Source: Streptomyces sp. RKAG293
Lineage (GTDB): Bacteria; Actinomycetota; Actinomycetes; Streptomycetales; Streptomycetaceae
Length of the DNA stretch: 64,000 nucleotides
Reading direction: 5' to 3'
Assembly: GCF_023701745.1 (NCBI RefSeq)
Contig: NZ_JAJOZB010000001.1
Coordinates: 2,114,501 to 2,178,500, forward strand
Part shown: one piece after another, positions 56,129 through 64,000 of the stretch
How the letters are laid out: each line of letters opens with the position of its first letter
Numbering within the stretch: the first letter of the stretch is position 1
Notes under the pieces: generated by a model
The model's input: only the letters and a program-made list of their open reading frames with translations
Told to the model about the DNA's origin: nothing
Databases searched by the model: none
Made by a program: the position numbers and the translations under genes

Positions 56129-56725
56129 CTAGCCCGCGGTGCGCACCATGTCGACGAAGAGCTCGTGAACCCGGTGGTCTCCGGTCAGCTCCGGGTGGAA
56201 CGAGGTGGCCAGCAGGTTGCCGGAGCGTACGGCGACGACGGTGCCGTCATCGAGCCGGGCCAGTACCTCGGTGCGCTCGCCGGTCGATTCCACCCAGGGG
56301 GCGCGGATGAAGACGCCCTCGACCGGGCCGCCGCCGATGCCGGTGATCTCCACGGCCGCTTCGAAGGACTCGTTCTGCCGCCCGAAGGCGTTGCGGCGCA
56401 CGATCATGTCGATGCCGCCGATGGTCTCCTGGTCGTCCCGGCCGTCCAGGATCTTGTCGGCGAGCATGATCATGCCCGCGCAGGACCCGTAGGCCGGCAG
56501 GCCGGCCGCGACCCGCTCGCGCAGCGGCTCCAGCATGCCGAAGATGACCGCCAGCTTGGACATCGTGGTGGACTCGCCGCCGGGGATGACCAGGCCGTCG
56601 ATCTCGGCGAGCTCGGCCGGCCGGCGCACGGGCACGGCCCGTGCGCCGGCGGCGGTGAGCGCCGCGAGGTGTTCGCGTACGTCGCCCTGCAGGGCCAGTA
56701 CGCCGATGGTGGGTATGGCGCTCAC
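56129..56725 (-). CDS. pdxT: Pyridoxal 5'-phosphate synthase glutaminase subunit
   Basis: PdxT supplies ammonia to PdxS for vitamin B6 synthesis. The 198-residue class I amidotransferase has [31 protein letters not shown], the nucleophile elbow [13 protein letters not shown], and the His-Glu pair in [19 protein letters not shown]. The start is GTG. It follows pdxS by 7 bp, so the two are one transcriptional unit. Confidence 0.97.
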   Translation of the reverse strand: MSAIPTIGVLALQGDVREHLAALTAAGARAVPVRRPAELAEIDGLVIPGGESTTMSKLAVIFGMLEPLRERVAAGLPAYGSCAGMIMLADKILDGRDDQETIGGIDMIVRRNAFGRQNESFEAAVEITGIGGGPVEGVFIRAPWVESTGERTEVLARLDDGTVVAVRSGNLLATSFHPELTGDHRVHELFVDMVRTAG

Positions 56726-56732
56726 GGTCCGG

Positions 56733-57644
56733 TTACCAGCCGCGGTTGGCGTAGCGCTCGGACTCGGGGAGGGTGTCGCAGTTGATGCCGACCATGGCCT
56801 CGCCCAGACCGCGCGAGACGTCCGCGATGACCTTGGGGTCGTCGTAGAAGGTGGTGGCCTTCACGATGGCGGCGGCGCGCTGCGCCGGGTCGCCGGACTT
56901 GAAGATGCCGGAGCCGACGAAGACACCCTCGGCGCCGAGCTGCATCATCAGGGCGGCGTCCGCCGGGGTGGCCACACCGCCGGCGCTGAAGAGCACGACG
57001 GGCAGCTTGCCGAGGCCCGCGACCTCCTTGACCAGCTCGTACGGGGCCTGGAGGTTCTTCGCGGCGACGAACAGCTCGGTCTCGTCCAGGGTGCCGAGGC
57101 GGCGGATGTCGGTGCGGATCTGGCGCATGTGGCGCACGGCCTCGACGACGTTGCCGGTGCCGGCCTCGCCCTTGGAGCGGATCATGGCCGCGCCCTCGGC
57201 GATCCGGCGCAGGGCCTCGCCCAGGTTGGTGGCGCCGCAGACGAAGGGGGTGGTGAAGGCCCACTTGTCGCTGTGGTTGACCTCGTCGGCCGGGGTCAGC
57301 ACCTCGGACTCGTCGATGTAGTCGACACCGAGCGCCTGGAGGACCTGGGCCTCGACGAAGTGGCCGATGCGGGACTTCGCCATGACGGGGATGGACACCG
57401 CGTTGATGATGCCGTCGATCATGTCCGGGTCGGACATACGGGCCACGCCGCCGTCCTTGCGGATGTCGGCGGGCACCCGCTCCAGGGCCATGACCGCGAC
57501 GGCGCCGGCGTCCTCGGCGATCTTCGCCTGCTCGGCGTTGACGACGTCCATGATCACGCCGCCCTTGAGCTGCTCGGCCATACCGCGCTTGACGCGCGCG
57601 GTGCCGGTCTCGGGGTTCTGGGCGGTGGCGGGGGTGGTGGACAC
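56733..57644 (-). CDS. pdxS: Pyridoxal 5'-phosphate synthase synthase subunit
   Basis: PdxS builds PLP from ribose 5-phosphate, glyceraldehyde 3-phosphate and ammonia. The 303-residue TIM barrel has [44 protein letters not shown], the catalytic lysine in [16 protein letters not shown], the second lysine region [17 protein letters not shown], and the phosphate loop [33 protein letters not shown]. The start is GTG. Confidence 0.98.
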   Translation of the reverse strand: MSTTPATAQNPETGTARVKRGMAEQLKGGVIMDVVNAEQAKIAEDAGAVAVMALERVPADIRKDGGVARMSDPDMIDGIINAVSIPVMAKSRIGHFVEAQVLQALGVDYIDESEVLTPADEVNHSDKWAFTTPFVCGATNLGEALRRIAEGAAMIRSKGEAGTGNVVEAVRHMRQIRTDIRRLGTLDETELFVAAKNLQAPYELVKEVAGLGKLPVVLFSAGGVATPADAALMMQLGAEGVFVGSGIFKSGDPAQRAAAIVKATTFYDDPKVIADVSRGLGEAMVGINCDTLPESERYANRGW

Positions 57645-57726
57645 GGTATGACCTCACTCGATGACGAATGGTGCGTTGTACCCATCGTGAACCGGTCCAC
57701 CTGGCCGGAAAAGGGCCAATCCGGGG

Positions 57727-58275
57727 TCAGTGGCCTGCCGCGCCGTCCGCTGTGAACGCCATCGGTGGCTCGTCGTCCATCTCGAAGGCCAGCGGGAAGG
57801 GCGCGTGGCCGGCCAGCCGGAACCAGCGCACCACCCGGTGCCTGCGCACCGCCCGCGCCGCCCGGACCGCGTCGTTGTGGAAGCGCCGGGCCATCGGCAC
57901 CCGGCGTACCGCCTGGGTCAGTTCGCCGACGGTCTCCTCGCCGCCGGGCGCGGCCAGCACCGCCTCGACGGCGTCCGGTTCGGCGAAGACCGCGCGCAGC
58001 GCCTGGCTCAGCTCGCTCTCGGCCACCTCACGGTGCTCGTCCTCGGACTGCCGGGCGGCGTGCGCGGACTGGTAGAGGACGATGGACGCCGCCGGGTCCA
58101 GCACCCCGGACGTCGCGAGTTCCTGGGCCACCGAGGCGCGGCGCAGCAGCTGCGCGTCCAGGGCGGCACGGGCGGCGTCGATACGGGCGTGCAGCCGGTC
58201 AAGGCGGCCCGCGGTCCAGCTCAGGTACAGGCCGATGGCAACGACAGCCACCGCGACCCAGATGAAGGTGGTCAC
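57727..58275 (-). CDS. Small membrane-anchored coiled-coil protein (LemA-like pattern)
   Basis: I do not recognise this gene securely. About 182 residues hold an N-terminal membrane helix (TTFIWVAVAVVAIGLYLSW). A long amphipathic helix pair follows (AGRLDRLHARIDAARAALDAQLLRRASVAQELA, then ESELSQALRAVF). A C-terminal part contains RRFHNDAVRAARAVRRHRVVRWFRLAG. LemA proteins share the membrane anchor, the D/AQLKRR-type helix and the RRFYN-type motif, and this is the best guess. The GTG at 58275 is chosen over a TTG three codons upstream; neither has a strong ribosome-binding site. It is downstream of pimA on the same strand. Confidence 0.75.
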   Translation of the reverse strand: MTTFIWVAVAVVAIGLYLSWTAGRLDRLHARIDAARAALDAQLLRRASVAQELATSGVLDPAASIVLYQSAHAARQSEDEHREVAESELSQALRAVFAEPDAVEAVLAAPGGEETVGELTQAVRRVPMARRFHNDAVRAARAVRRHRVVRWFRLAGHAPFPLAFEMDDEPPMAFTADGAAGH

Positions 58276-58306
58276 GGGCGGCAAGGCTACCGTCGCGCCG
58301 GGTACT

Positions 58307-59512
58307 TCAGTCCCGGGCGAGCCCCAGGCGGGCGCGCAGGCCCACGCGTTCGTCGGTGGCGACGGCGGTGGCGCCCTCCGTCACCGTCTCGTAGACGGAG
58401 AGGATGTCGGCGCCGACCGTGCTCCAGTCGAAGCGGCGGACGTGCCTGCTGCCCAGTTCCCGCAGCTCCGCGAGGCGCTTGGGGTCACCGAGCAGCCGCA
58501 CCGCGGCGGCCGCGAGCGCGTCGGCGTCCTCGACGGGGAACAGTTCGCCCGCCGCTCCGCCGTCCAGGACCTGGCGGAAGGCGTCCAGATCGCTGGCGAG
58601 CACCGGGGCGCCCGCCGACATCGCCTCGACGAGGATGATGCCGAAGCTCTCGCCGCCGGTGTTGGGGGCGACGTACAGGTCGACGCTGCGCAGCAGCCGG
58701 GCCTTGTCCCGGTCGCTGACCATGCCGAGGAACTCCACCTGGCCGCGCAGGTGTTCCGGCAGGGCTTCGACGGCTTCCTTCTCGTCACCCTTTCCGGCGA
58801 CCAGCAGCCGGGTGTCGGGGCGTTCCGCGATGATCTTCGGGAGGGCCCGCATCAGGGCGGGCAGGCCCTTGCGCGGCTCGTCGATCCGGCCGATGAAGCC
58901 GATCGTGCCGCCCGGCCTCGGCACGCCGTCCAGGGCGGTGCTGCGGGCCCCTTCCGACTGCCACTTCGGCTCGGCCTCGGCGGTGGCGAAGAAGTCGACG
59001 TCCACACCGTTGGGGATGACCACCGCGTCGCCGCCGAGGTGCTCCACCAGGGTGCGCCGGGCGTACTCGCTCACCGCGATGCGCGCCCGGATCTTCTCCA
59101 GCGCGGGCTGCAGGATCGGATAGGCGGCGATCATGGCCCGCGAGCGCGGGTTGGAGGTGTGGAACGTCGCGACGATCGGCCCCTGGGCCGCCCAGCAGGC
59201 CAGCAGGCCGAGGGACGGCGAGGTCGGTTCGTGGATGTGGATGACGTCGAAGCCGCCGTCGTGCAGCCAGCGGCGCACCCGGGCGGCCGACAGGAAGCCG
59301 AAGTTGAGCCGGGCCACCGAGCCGTTGTACGGCACCGGGACGGCGCGGCCCGCGGAGACCACGTACGGCGGGAGCGGCGTCTCGTCGTCGGCGGGCGCGA
59401 GCACGGAGACCTCGTGGCCGAGCTTGATCAGGTGCTCCGCGAGGTCGCGGATGTGGAACTGGACGCCGCCGGGGACGTCCCAGGAGTACGGGCAGACGAT
59501 CCCGATCCTCAA
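58307..59512 (-). CDS. pimA: Phosphatidyl-myo-inositol alpha-mannosyltransferase
   Basis: It adds the first mannose from GDP-mannose to phosphatidylinositol on the inner membrane face. The 401-residue GT-B, GT4-family enzyme starts RIGIVCPYSWDVPGGVQFHIRDLAEHL and has HIHEPTSPSLGLLACW. The C-terminal nucleotide domain includes IGFIGRIDEPRKGLPALMRAL and the EX7E motif in GGESFGIILVEAMSAG. The start is TTG, set by GGAGAAA upstream and a 4-nt overlap with the acyltransferase stop. It belongs to the pgsA-acyltransferase-pimA operon, as in mycobacteria. Confidence 0.95.
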   Translation of the reverse strand: MRIGIVCPYSWDVPGGVQFHIRDLAEHLIKLGHEVSVLAPADDETPLPPYVVSAGRAVPVPYNGSVARLNFGFLSAARVRRWLHDGGFDVIHIHEPTSPSLGLLACWAAQGPIVATFHTSNPRSRAMIAAYPILQPALEKIRARIAVSEYARRTLVEHLGGDAVVIPNGVDVDFFATAEAEPKWQSEGARSTALDGVPRPGGTIGFIGRIDEPRKGLPALMRALPKIIAERPDTRLLVAGKGDEKEAVEALPEHLRGQVEFLGMVSDRDKARLLRSVDLYVAPNTGGESFGIILVEAMSAGAPVLASDLDAFRQVLDGGAAGELFPVEDADALAAAAVRLLGDPKRLAELRELGSRHVRRFDWSTVGADILSVYETVTEGATAVATDERVGLRARLGLARD

Positions 59513-60423
59513 GGTTTCTCCGTTCCGGAACTGTTCGGGCGTACCTCGAGATCGGCGAGCCACAGCCGTTGGAGCATGTGCCAGTCCTCGGGGTGTTCGG
59601 CGATCCCGGAGGCGAAGGCGTCGGCCAGGTCCTGCGTCATGGCCGCGGCCTTCTCGGTCCGGTCGCCGAGTTCGGGGACGTCGACGGGTGGGTGGATCCG
59701 GCCGCGCATGATGGGCGAGCCGTCGTACCAGAGGGTGACCGGCAGGAGCAGGGCGCCGGTCTGCTGCGCCAGCATCGCGGGCCCGGCGGGCATCCGGGTG
59801 GCCTCGCCGAAGAACTTCACCTCGATGCCCGAGACGGACAGGTCGCGGTCGGCGACCAGGCAGATCAGACCGCCCGCGCGCAGCCGGCGGGCGAGGGTGC
59901 CGAAGGCCGAGCCGCCGGTGTGCGGCAGCACCTCCATGCCGAGTCCCTCGCGGTAGGCCACGAAGCGGTCGTACAGGGTCTCGGGCTTGAGGCGTTCCGC
60001 GACGGTGGTGAAGGGCACCCCGATCTTGGTGGTGACCCAGGCTCCGGCCAGGTCGTAGTTGCCCATGTGCGGCAGGGCGATGATGACGCCGCGGCCGGCC
60101 GCCAGCCCCGCTTGCAGGATGTGCGCGTTCTGGATGTCGACACTGCGGAAGCGTTCCCGGTCCCAGGCGGGCATCCGGAAGGACTCCATCCAGTACCGCA
60201 GGTACGAGCGCATGCCGGCCCGGGACAGCTCGCGCAGCCGGGCCTCGTCCGCGTCCGGTACGACACGGGCGAGGTTGGACTCCAGCCGGAGCACTCCCTT
60301 GCCGCGCCGCCGCCAGACCAGGTCGGCGATGTTCCGGCCGAGGGCGTTCGCCACCGGTTCCGGCAGCTTCTTCACCGCACCCCAGCCCAGCCCGTACAGG
60401 CCGTCGGTCAACCGGTCCTTCAC
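59509..60423 (-). CDS. Phosphatidylinositol mannoside acyltransferase (PatA/LpxL-like)
   Basis: It is expected to acylate the mannose of PIM1/PIM2. The 304-residue LABLAT-family protein has the HX4D catalytic motif in IIALPHMGNYDLAGAW, then PFTTVAERLKPETLYDRFVAYREGLGMEVLPH and LICLVADRDLSVSGIEVKFFGE. The N-terminus has a hydrophobic/basic membrane-binding region. GTG at 60423 overlaps the pgsA stop by 4 nt. Order and motifs match mycobacterial patA. Confidence 0.92.
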   Translation of the reverse strand: MKDRLTDGLYGLGWGAVKKLPEPVANALGRNIADLVWRRRGKGVLRLESNLARVVPDADEARLRELSRAGMRSYLRYWMESFRMPAWDRERFRSVDIQNAHILQAGLAAGRGVIIALPHMGNYDLAGAWVTTKIGVPFTTVAERLKPETLYDRFVAYREGLGMEVLPHTGGSAFGTLARRLRAGGLICLVADRDLSVSGIEVKFFGEATRMPAGPAMLAQQTGALLLPVTLWYDGSPIMRGRIHPPVDVPELGDRTEKAAAMTQDLADAFASGIAEHPEDWHMLQRLWLADLEVRPNSSGTEKP

Positions 60424-61091
60424 GCGGCGCCGCCCCCGTTCGCACCGGCGACCGCGTCGGCCGCGTCGGCCTCCGCCGCCTCTCGGCGCACGGTGACGAC
60501 CCGCTGGATCAGGGTCACCAGGCTGCCCGCGGCGACGACCCACAGGGCGATCGGCAGAAGCCACTCGATATAGGGAACGCCGAACTTGTGCAGCCCGGCG
60601 AGACCGCACAGGACGAGGGTGATGACGAGCCGCTCGGCGCGCTCGACCAGCCCGTTGACGTTCACCGGCAGGCCGATGGCCTCGCCGCGGGCCTTGGTGT
60701 AGGACACCACCTGGCCGCTGGCGAGGCAGAAGATCGTCACCGCGCAGAGCACGAGGTCGTCACCGCCGCCGGCGTACCAGAGCGCGAGCCCGCCGAAGAC
60801 CGCCGAGTCGGCGACCCGGTCGAGGGTGGAGTCGAGGAAGGCGCCCCATCGGCTGGACACCCCGGACTGCCGCGCCATGTTCCCGTCGACCAGGTCCGAG
60901 AAGACGAACAGGGTGATGACGACGGTGCCCCAGAAGAACTCGCCCATGGGGTAGAAGACCAGCGCACCCGCCATCACTCCCCCGGTGCCGATGAGGGTCA
61001 CCGCGTCGGGGGTGACCCCGATGCGCAGCAGGAACGAGGCGAACGGCGTGAGAACACGCGTGAAGAATGCACGCGCGTACTTGTTCAGCAT
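60420..61091 (-). CDS. pgsA: CDP-alcohol phosphatidyltransferase, phosphatidylinositol phosphate synthase type
   Basis: It makes phosphatidylinositol phosphate from CDP-diacylglycerol and inositol phosphate, the lipid acceptor for PimA. The 223-residue membrane protein has about six helices. The CDP-alcohol signature is DLVDGNMARQSGVSSRWGAFLDSTLDR, with all four aspartates and the Gly, Ala-Arg positions kept. A variable loop after the second helix and a C-terminal Ala/Glu tail are visible. The ATG at 61091 is the family start MLNKYARAFF; the longer upstream frame is noise. It heads the PIM operon. Confidence 0.94.
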   Translation of the reverse strand: MLNKYARAFFTRVLTPFASFLLRIGVTPDAVTLIGTGGVMAGALVFYPMGEFFWGTVVITLFVFSDLVDGNMARQSGVSSRWGAFLDSTLDRVADSAVFGGLALWYAGGGDDLVLCAVTIFCLASGQVVSYTKARGEAIGLPVNVNGLVERAERLVITLVLCGLAGLHKFGVPYIEWLLPIALWVVAAGSLVTLIQRVVTVRREAAEADAADAVAGANGGGAA

Positions 61092-61388
61092 GGCCTTCCC
61101 GGATGGATCGGTGGATGTCGGCTGGCCCGGTCGGCCACTGGACGGCCCATCGTAGCCAGCCCTCGTCGTCCGTATGCGTGAGGCACCCGTCGGTACCCTG
61201 GGGACGTACGACGTATGGACGCACCGTGACCGCCGTGGGAAGGTCGGATAACCGCGGGCGTCGCCGGAAACCCTCCCTTTGTACCCCGTCCCGGGGCACC
61301 TCCGGTGCGGTCTCCCGTGACGTTGCGCGTTTGTGCCCCTGCAGAGGGCGCGGTCCCCCATGCAGTGACGGACATGGAGGCGAGACCC
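61092..61388. promoter_or_regulatory. Divergent intergenic region pgsA / EF-G-like gene
   Basis: These 297 bp hold no supported gene. The stretch must contain the promoters of the pgsA operon (minus) and of the EF-G-like gene (plus). A small hairpin (GGGGCACC / GGTGCG) lies around 61303-61319. I could not fix either promoter with confidence. Confidence 0.4.
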
Positions 61389-63605
61389 GTGGGTGGAGCA
61401 GCCGACAGGAGAGACGTACATCCAGGAGCCGCCGGAAGGGCACCGGCGGCCGGCCGGCCCGAGAAGGTGCGCAATGTGGTGCTGGTCGGCCACAGCGGAG
61501 CGGGCAAGACCACACTCGTCGAGGCCCTGGCGCTGGCGACCGGCGCGGTGAACCGGGCAGGGCGGGTGGAGGACGGCGGATCGATCTCCGATCACGACGA
61601 GATCGAGCAGCGGCAGCAGCGGTCGGTGCAGCTGTCACTGGTGCCGGTCCTCTGGGGCGATGTCAAGATAAATCTGCTGGACACTCCCGGATACGCCGAC
61701 TTCGTCGGGGAGTTGAGGGCCGGTCTGCGGGCAGCGGACGCGGCCCTCTTCGTCGTCTCGGCGGCGCAGGACGCCGCGGGGGTGGGCGGCGCGACCCGGT
61801 TGGTGTGGGACGAGTGCGCGGCGGTCGGGATGCCGCGGGCGGTGGTGGTGACGCATCTGGAGGCGGCCAGGTCCGACTTCGACGAGATGACGGCGCTGTG
61901 CGCCCGGGTCCTCGGCGACGACTCCCCCGACGCGGTGCTGCCGCTGTACCTTCCGCTGCACGGCGAGCAGGGCCCGGACGGGCACGCCCCGGTCACCGGA
62001 CTGATCGGGCTGCTCTCGCAGCGGGTCTTCGACTACTCCACGGGCGAGCGGACCGAGCGGGCCCCAGAGTCCGGGGAGCTGCCGCTGATCGAGGAGGCCC
62101 GCAACCGGCTCATCGAGGGGATCATCGCCGAGAGCGAGGACGAGACCCTGATGGACCGCTACCTCAGCGGCGAGGAGCTGGACCTCAAGACGCTCACCGA
62201 GGACCTGGAACGGGCGGTCGCCCGCGGCACGTTCCACCCGGTGCTGGCCGCCGCCCCGGCGGCCGACGGCGCCCGGCAGGGGCTGGGCACCCTGGAGCTG
62301 CTGGAGCTGATCACCGGCGGCTTCCCGACCCCGCTGGAGCGCGAGGCGCCCCCGGTGAGCGCCCTGCAGGGCGGCCCGTGCCCGCCGCTGACCTGCGACC
62401 CTGACGGGCCGCTCGCCGCCGAGGTGGTGAAGACCTCCTCCGACCCGTACGTCGGGCGGATCAGCCTGGTGCGGGTCTTCTCCGGAACGCTGCGGCCGGA
62501 CGAGACGGTCCATGTCTCGGGGCACGGCATGGCGGACCGCGGGCACGCGGACCATGACGTGGACGAGCGGGTGGGCGCGCTCTCCTCGCCCTTCGGGAAA
62601 CAGCAGCGCGGGGTGGCGAGCTGTGTCGCGGGCGATCTGGCCTGCGTCGCCAAACTGACCCGCGCCGAGACCGGCGACACCCTCTCCGCAAAGGACCGGC
62701 CGCTGCTCATGGAGCCGTGGGTGATGCCCGACCCGCTGCTCCCGGTGGCCATCCAGGCGCACAGCAAGGCCGACGAGGACAAGCTCTCGCAGGGCCTGGC
62801 ACGGCTGGTCGCCGAGGATCCCACCATGCGGCTCGAGCAGAACCCGGACACCCGGCAGGTGGTCCTGTGGTGCCTGGGCGAGGCGCATGCCGATGTCGCG
62901 CTGGAGCGGCTGCGCAGCCGCTACGGGGTCCAGGTGGACGCCGTGCAGCACCGGGTGTCGCTGCGCGAGACGTTCGGTGAGCAGGCCACCGCGCGCGGCC
63001 GGCACGTCAAACAGTCGGGCGGGCACGGCCAGTTCGCGATCTGCGAGATCCAGGTCGATCCGCTGCCGGCCGGCTCCGGCATCGAGTTCGTCGACAAGGT
63101 GATCGGCGGGGCGGTACCGCGGCAGTTCATCCCGTCGGTGGAGAAGGGCGTCCGCGCGCAGGCCGCCCGGGGCGTGGCGCTCGGCCACCCGGTGGTGGAC
63201 ATCAGGATCACCCTCACCGACGGCAAGGCGCACTCGGTGGACTCCTCCGACGCCGCGTTCCAGACCGCCGGGGCGCTCGCCATGCGGGAGGCCGCCGCCG
63301 GGGCCAGGATCGACCTGCTGGAACCGGTCGTCGAGGTCGGGGTGCTGGTCTCCGACGACTACGTCGGATCGGTGATGAGCGATCTGTCCGGACGGCGCGG
63401 CCGGGTCCTGGGCAACGAACCGGCCGGGCCAGGGCGCACGCTGGTCCGGGCCGAGGTGCCGGAGATCGAGATCGGCCGGTACGCCGTCGACCTGCGGTCC
63501 CTGTCGCACGGCACCGGCCGCTTCAGCCGCGCGTACGCCCGCCACGAGCCGATGCCCCCGCCGCTCGCGGCCAAGCTCAGGGAACAGGCGGATACCGCCA
63601 AGTAA
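61389..63605 (+). CDS. Elongation factor G-like protein EF-G2, degenerate GTPase motifs
   Basis: The 738-residue protein has the five-domain layout of EF-G. The G1 loop VGHSGAGKTTL is kept (34-42). The G3 motif reads DTPGYADF (98-105), with Tyr for the catalytic His of DTPGHVDF, and the G4 position reads VVVTHLEAARSDF, without NKxD. Domains III-V remain recognisable (GLARLVAEDPTMRLEQNPDTRQVVLWCLGEAHADVALERL; GGHGQFAICEIQVDPLPAGSGIEF; DYVGSVMSDLSGRRGRVLG). GTG at 61389 has GGAGG 8 nt upstream and is preferred to the ATG at 61374, which overlaps that site. A mycobacterial EF-G2 is reported to bind guanine nucleotides without GTPase activity; function here is unknown. Confidence 0.88.
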   Translation: MGGAADRRDVHPGAAGRAPAAGRPEKVRNVVLVGHSGAGKTTLVEALALATGAVNRAGRVEDGGSISDHDEIEQRQQRSVQLSLVPVLWGDVKINLLDTPGYADFVGELRAGLRAADAALFVVSAAQDAAGVGGATRLVWDECAAVGMPRAVVVTHLEAARSDFDEMTALCARVLGDDSPDAVLPLYLPLHGEQGPDGHAPVTGLIGLLSQRVFDYSTGERTERAPESGELPLIEEARNRLIEGIIAESEDETLMDRYLSGEELDLKTLTEDLERAVARGTFHPVLAAAPAADGARQGLGTLELLELITGGFPTPLEREAPPVSALQGGPCPPLTCDPDGPLAAEVVKTSSDPYVGRISLVRVFSGTLRPDETVHVSGHGMADRGHADHDVDERVGALSSPFGKQQRGVASCVAGDLACVAKLTRAETGDTLSAKDRPLLMEPWVMPDPLLPVAIQAHSKADEDKLSQGLARLVAEDPTMRLEQNPDTRQVVLWCLGEAHADVALERLRSRYGVQVDAVQHRVSLRETFGEQATARGRHVKQSGGHGQFAICEIQVDPLPAGSGIEFVDKVIGGAVPRQFIPSVEKGVRAQAARGVALGHPVVDIRITLTDGKAHSVDSSDAAFQTAGALAMREAAAGARIDLLEPVVEVGVLVSDDYVGSVMSDLSGRRGRVLGNEPAGPGRTLVRAEVPEIEIGRYAVDLRSLSHGTGRFSRAYARHEPMPPPLAAKLREQADTAK

Positions 63606-63624
63606 CGCTGCGGGAAGGCCAGTC

Positions 63625-63655
63625 GGCGGTCCGTGTGCCCCCCGCGCGGACCGCC
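63625..63655 (+). terminator. Terminator after the EF-G-like gene
   Basis: A 9-bp perfect inverted repeat (GGCGGTCCG / CGGACCGCC, 13-nt loop) starts 19 bp after the stop codon. Confidence 0.65.
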
Positions 63656-63764
63656 GCGCCGATACTGTGGGCATTGCTCCAGAAGTGTGACGGCCCCCTC
63701 GCGGGGAATGGGCCGGTGGAGCCGTTGTGCCCGCGGGGTCGTGTGGGGGAATGAGGGGGCGGTA

Positions 63765-64000
63765 GTGGCAGACGGCAAGGGGTTCGACTTCAGCCCCGGG
63801 GCGCAGGTCCCGCTGATCGGTACGGAGGGCGGCACCGCCGCGACCCAGGCCCTGTCGTCCGCGGCCTACCGGGACTCCCCGGTCGAGGACCTCAGGAAGG
63901 CCAACGAGGACGCGGTGTTCACGCCGCCCCGGCTCTCGCTCTTCGAGCCCAACCTCGGTGAGGCGTTCGCCCGTTCCGTCCAGGTGCGGATGCTCGGCGC
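63765..64000 (+). CDS. Unrecognised conserved-looking protein, 5' part only
   Basis: The gene runs off the window edge. GTG at 63765 follows a GAGGGGG site and opens a frame of 78 complete codons with streptomycete third-position GC bias. The visible sequence begins ADGKGFDFSPGAQVPLIG and continues through SAAYRDSPVEDLRKANEDAV, then FTPPRLSLFEPNLGEAFARSVQVR. No membrane segment, signal peptide or nucleotide motif is seen in this part. I do not recognise the family. Confidence 0.75.
   Translation, partial: MADGKGFDFSPGAQVPLIGTEGGTAATQALSSAAYRDSPVEDLRKANEDAVFTPPRLSLFEPNLGEAFARSVQVRMLG

Overview
The window is chromosomal core DNA of a high-GC actinobacterium, almost certainly a Streptomyces or a close relative in the Streptomycetaceae. 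The evidence is very high GC at third codon positions, frequent GTG and TTG starts, 1- and 4-nt start/stop overlaps, and actinobacterial markers: BldD with its cyclic-di-GMP signature, actinobacterial IHF, and a phosphatidylinositol-mannoside operon. Gene order agrees with what I remember of the S. coelicolor SCO1475-SCO1529 region; this was not checked by a search. No tRNA, rRNA, CRISPR array, insertion sequence or prophage was seen.

Layout. 1-2.8 kb (minus): coaBC, rpoZ, gmk, mihF. 3-13.2 kb (minus): the pyrimidine genes pyrR-pyrB-pyrC-(PH-like membrane protein)-carA-carB-pyrD-pyrF, with a PyrR-binding RNA element covering the pyrR ribosome-binding site. 13.4-13.9 kb (plus): bldD with a BldD operator in its own promoter. 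14-18.5 kb (minus): a PLP enzyme, nusB, efp, a degenerate M24 peptidase-like protein and a P-loop kinase-like protein. 18.7-28.7 kb (minus): a long run of DUF948, DUF6167, alaS, ruvX, mltG, aroE, aroC, aroK, aroB and aroQ, joining alanyl-tRNA synthesis, cell-wall transglycosylation and the shikimate pathway. 28.9-32.6 kb: an AfsR/LuxR-like ATPase without a DNA-binding domain, rpsD, and a DUF2470 protein behind a near-perfect iron box. 32.6-34 kb: rarA.

34-40.8 kb is the main accessory-looking block. It holds a class I amidotransferase/gamma-glutamyl hydrolase, an ethanolamine-type permease, a FadR/GntR regulator, a GlnA4-like gamma-glutamylamide synthetase, an aldehyde dehydrogenase and an SDR oxidoreductase. 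Together they look like a gamma-glutamylation route for ethanolamine (or a related amine). A shared GGT-N10-ACC operator lies upstream of the permease and in the regulator/glnA4 divergent promoter.

40.8-64 kb: VKOR, hisS, a metallo-beta-lactamase-fold hydrolase, a secreted cyclophilin, a DUF349 protein, a bifunctional relA/spoT homologue, apt, secF, secD, yajC, ruvB, ruvA, ruvC, yebC, pdxT, pdxS, a small membrane protein, the pgsA/acyltransferase/pimA lipid operon, an EF-G-like protein with degenerate GTPase motifs, and the 5' end of an unrecognised gene cut by the window edge. secD is split by a 1-nt frameshift in a six-base homopolymer; this is either a sequence error or a real lesion.

I found no obvious new defence or biosynthetic system. 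The most interesting signals are the operator-linked amine cluster, the iron box between rpsD and DUF2470, the PyrR element, the degenerate EF-G and M24 paralogues, and the secD frameshift.
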